From Edaphochlamys debaryana (Eukaryota > Chlorophyta > Chlorophyceae > Chlamydomonadales), in the NCBI GenBank assembly GCA_016858145.1, contig JAEHOE010000016.1, forward strand, positions 372,001 through 436,000: a stretch of DNA of 64,000 nt, given 5' to 3'. Shown in pieces: positions 62,435 to 64,000 of this stretch; position 1 is the first letter of the stretch, and every line of letters starts with the position of its first letter. The notes under the pieces are model-generated. The model saw only the letters and a program-made list of their open reading frames with translations, was not told the DNA's origin and did no database searches. Made by a program: the position numbers and the translations under genes.

Positions 62435-64000
62435 ATGGTAGCGGCACGGAGCTTCGTCGACGTGCTCTGGACAGTGGGCGACCGCGAGTCGCTCTACGCC
62501 GCTCTGGACGCGGGCAGCAAGGCTGCCATACGTGCGAGCTGCCGAAATGGCCGCAGATGGATCAACGATTGCCGCACGCGGCTTACGGTGTCGCCCTACT
62601 TGACGGGCAAGCCCGACCATCGGAGGGGCTCTGGCGCGAAGCAGCGATCCCAGCTGCCCGAGGACCTCACAGCGTGGCCCAACATCAGAGAGCTGATCAT
62701 GGTCCTATCCAAGGAGCGTTTGTGCCCAGCGTGCTCTTGTCCTGGATGCGAGCCCACACCGGATGAGCTCGGCGACGCCTTCATGGGCGCTCTCCAGCCG
62801 AAGCTAGACGATCTAAAGCAGCGGCTCAAGGAGCTGGAGGTCCGGTTCGTGTCGAACAACCTGGTCCGGTGGCGCATGCCCACCGCCATGGTGACCTGGG
62901 TCACGGCCTTCCTCCCCAACCTCCGGACCGTCAAGCTGACGGGCGCGTGGGACGTATCGCTGGACTGGAGCAGCGAGTGAGTCGAGGGGATGAGGTCAGG
63001 GATTGAGGGTACGAGATCCGCTGGGATGTGGGTCGACTGCGGCGGAGGAGCCTTCCCTCTTCCCTACCTCATGTTCGCCCCTCTCCTACCCCTCCTCCTC
63101 CGTGAGGGTGGGGCGCGGGTCCGGATGCGCATCCGCATGCGGATCGGGTGCTGGGCATGCAGTAACGGCCGTTGCTGGCACCGCCGAGCCCCGGCTTTCT
63201 GCCGGGCAGCGGTTGGCGAGGTCCCTCTTCTGCATCCACGTGGACCGCCTGTTGCTGTGCGGGGCGACGGAGGTAGTGCGGGGTGCGCCAGGCGAGTGGC
63301 AGGAGCCCCTTCCGGGCCGCAACGTGCAGGCGCAGCCGCTGGGCCCCGGGCCCGAGCTAGGCGTGCTGCGGGCGTTACGGTGGCGGTGTGAGCGGTGGAG
63401 CCTGGGGGAGGTGCTGGTCGGCGAGCCGGGGTGCACACACGTGGGTGGTGGGAGGGGGGGTGGGGGAGCGTGGGGATTCGGGAAGGGTGGCTGGGCGCAG
63501 GGCACGTGCAGGGCGGGGCGGGGCGCGGTGCCGGGGCGAAGTGGACAAGGGTGTTTCTGCATGCGGGGTGGGCCTAGGCTAAGCAGGGAGCTTGCCCCCA
63601 CGGTCGCTCCACACCCTGCCTCCAACATCATACGCCTGTCGCCCCTCTCCCCGACCCCTCGCCCGGCTGCTATACTCACTGCGCACCTCGCCTCACCCCT
63701 ATCTGTGCCTGTCGCCCCTCTCCCCGACCCCTCGCCCGGCTGCTATACTCACTGCGCACCTCGCCTCACCCCTATCTGCGCCTGTCGCCCTCTCCCCGGC
63801 CCCGGCCCCCCAGGCCCTGGCCGCGGTGGCCTCCCTGTTCGACGCCCCTGCCATCCTGGGCTTCGGCATCTCCCCCCTCTGGAAGCCCGCCTACCGTACG
63901 GCATCCGACGGCGATGGCTGCGGCGCGGATGCGGAAGACGAAGAGTCGCGGGAGGCGTGCGAAGACATCGCCTGGGATTGTGACCTGGACGTGCGCGGCG
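62435..64000 (+). CDS. Shrunken paralogue of the LRR-like gene, runs off the window
   Basis: Exon 1 (62435-62976) is open throughout and matches 48206-48746, including LTGAWDVSLDWSSE at its end, without the one-base loss. The following LRR exons of the longer copy (48905 to about 50370) have no counterpart. The next matching piece, about 63207-63441, carries HVDRLLLCGATE and RWSLGEVLVGEPGCTH. Another exon starts at 63814 (LFDAPAILGFGISPLWKPAY) and continues past the end of the window. So the middle, repeat-bearing part was deleted or never present. It could still make a shorter protein, since exon 1 is intact, but the splice between 62976 and about 63200 is unresolved. Confidence 0.55.
63635..63806 (+). 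repeat. 73-bp minisatellite in an intron
   Basis: Units start at 63635, 63708 and 63781 (the third is partial), each beginning CCTGTCGCCC. The two full units are almost identical. The array lies in the intron just before the exon at 63814. Confidence 0.85.

Noticed and set aside
1..64000. CRISPR arrays, bacterial operons, Shine-Dalgarno sites
   Set aside because: Gene structure is eukaryotic throughout; repeats here are tandem or transposon-derived without spacer pattern.

Overview
The window reads as nuclear DNA of a GC-rich green alga of the Chlamydomonas/Volvox (chlamydomonadalean) type. Evidence: many short exons with GT/AG (a few GC/AG) introns that join in frame, TGTAA as the likely poly(A) signal, Ala/Gly/Gln-rich low-complexity tails, and a mix of algal transposons. 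There is no bacterial or organellar gene organisation. Species assignment is inference.

Layout. 1-1661 (+): 3' part of the translation initiation helicase eIF4A. 2503-3229: a PIF/Harbinger-like non-autonomous element with TAA duplications. 3833-5834 (+): small acidic protein with a Tudor-like WWG segment. 6550-10696 (+): MYND zinc-finger protein. 12954-18274 and 20189-~24100 (both -): tandem pair of flavin-containing monooxygenase (FMO) genes with patchy near-identity and unrelated low-complexity tails. 25445-28391 and 29569-47232 (both -): tandem pair of secreted, Cys-rich, probably GPI-anchored proteins. The second is split by a 14.7-kb retroelement (30634-45343, +) lying in an intron. 48206-53142 (+): LRR-like gene with an acidic C-terminus and a frameshift near its start; a shrunken paralogue lies at 62435 to the window end. 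56040-57718: 555-bp tandem repeats. 58697-60669 (+): F-box/ankyrin-like gene.

The standout is the retroelement. It encodes Gag with a CCHC knuckle, protease-like regions, reverse transcriptase, RNase H and a DDE integrase like Ty3/gypsy elements. However, its terminal repeats are arranged A1 - coding - B1 A2 B2, the split-direct-repeat layout known from tyrosine-recombinase PAT-like elements. Pol carries a PHD finger and two decayed methyltransferase-like modules: a C5-MTase-like one between RNase H and integrase, and an [12 protein letters not shown] one at the C-terminus. The base right after repeat A1 starts a 12-nt segment perfectly complementary to an arm of a hairpin inside A, suggesting Tf1-like self-priming. 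The two 452-bp A copies look identical by eye, so insertion was recent.

Exon coordinates were derived by hand from splice signals, reading frame and comparison of paralogues. Exons given with exact ends join in frame; unresolved ends are stated. No database search was possible.
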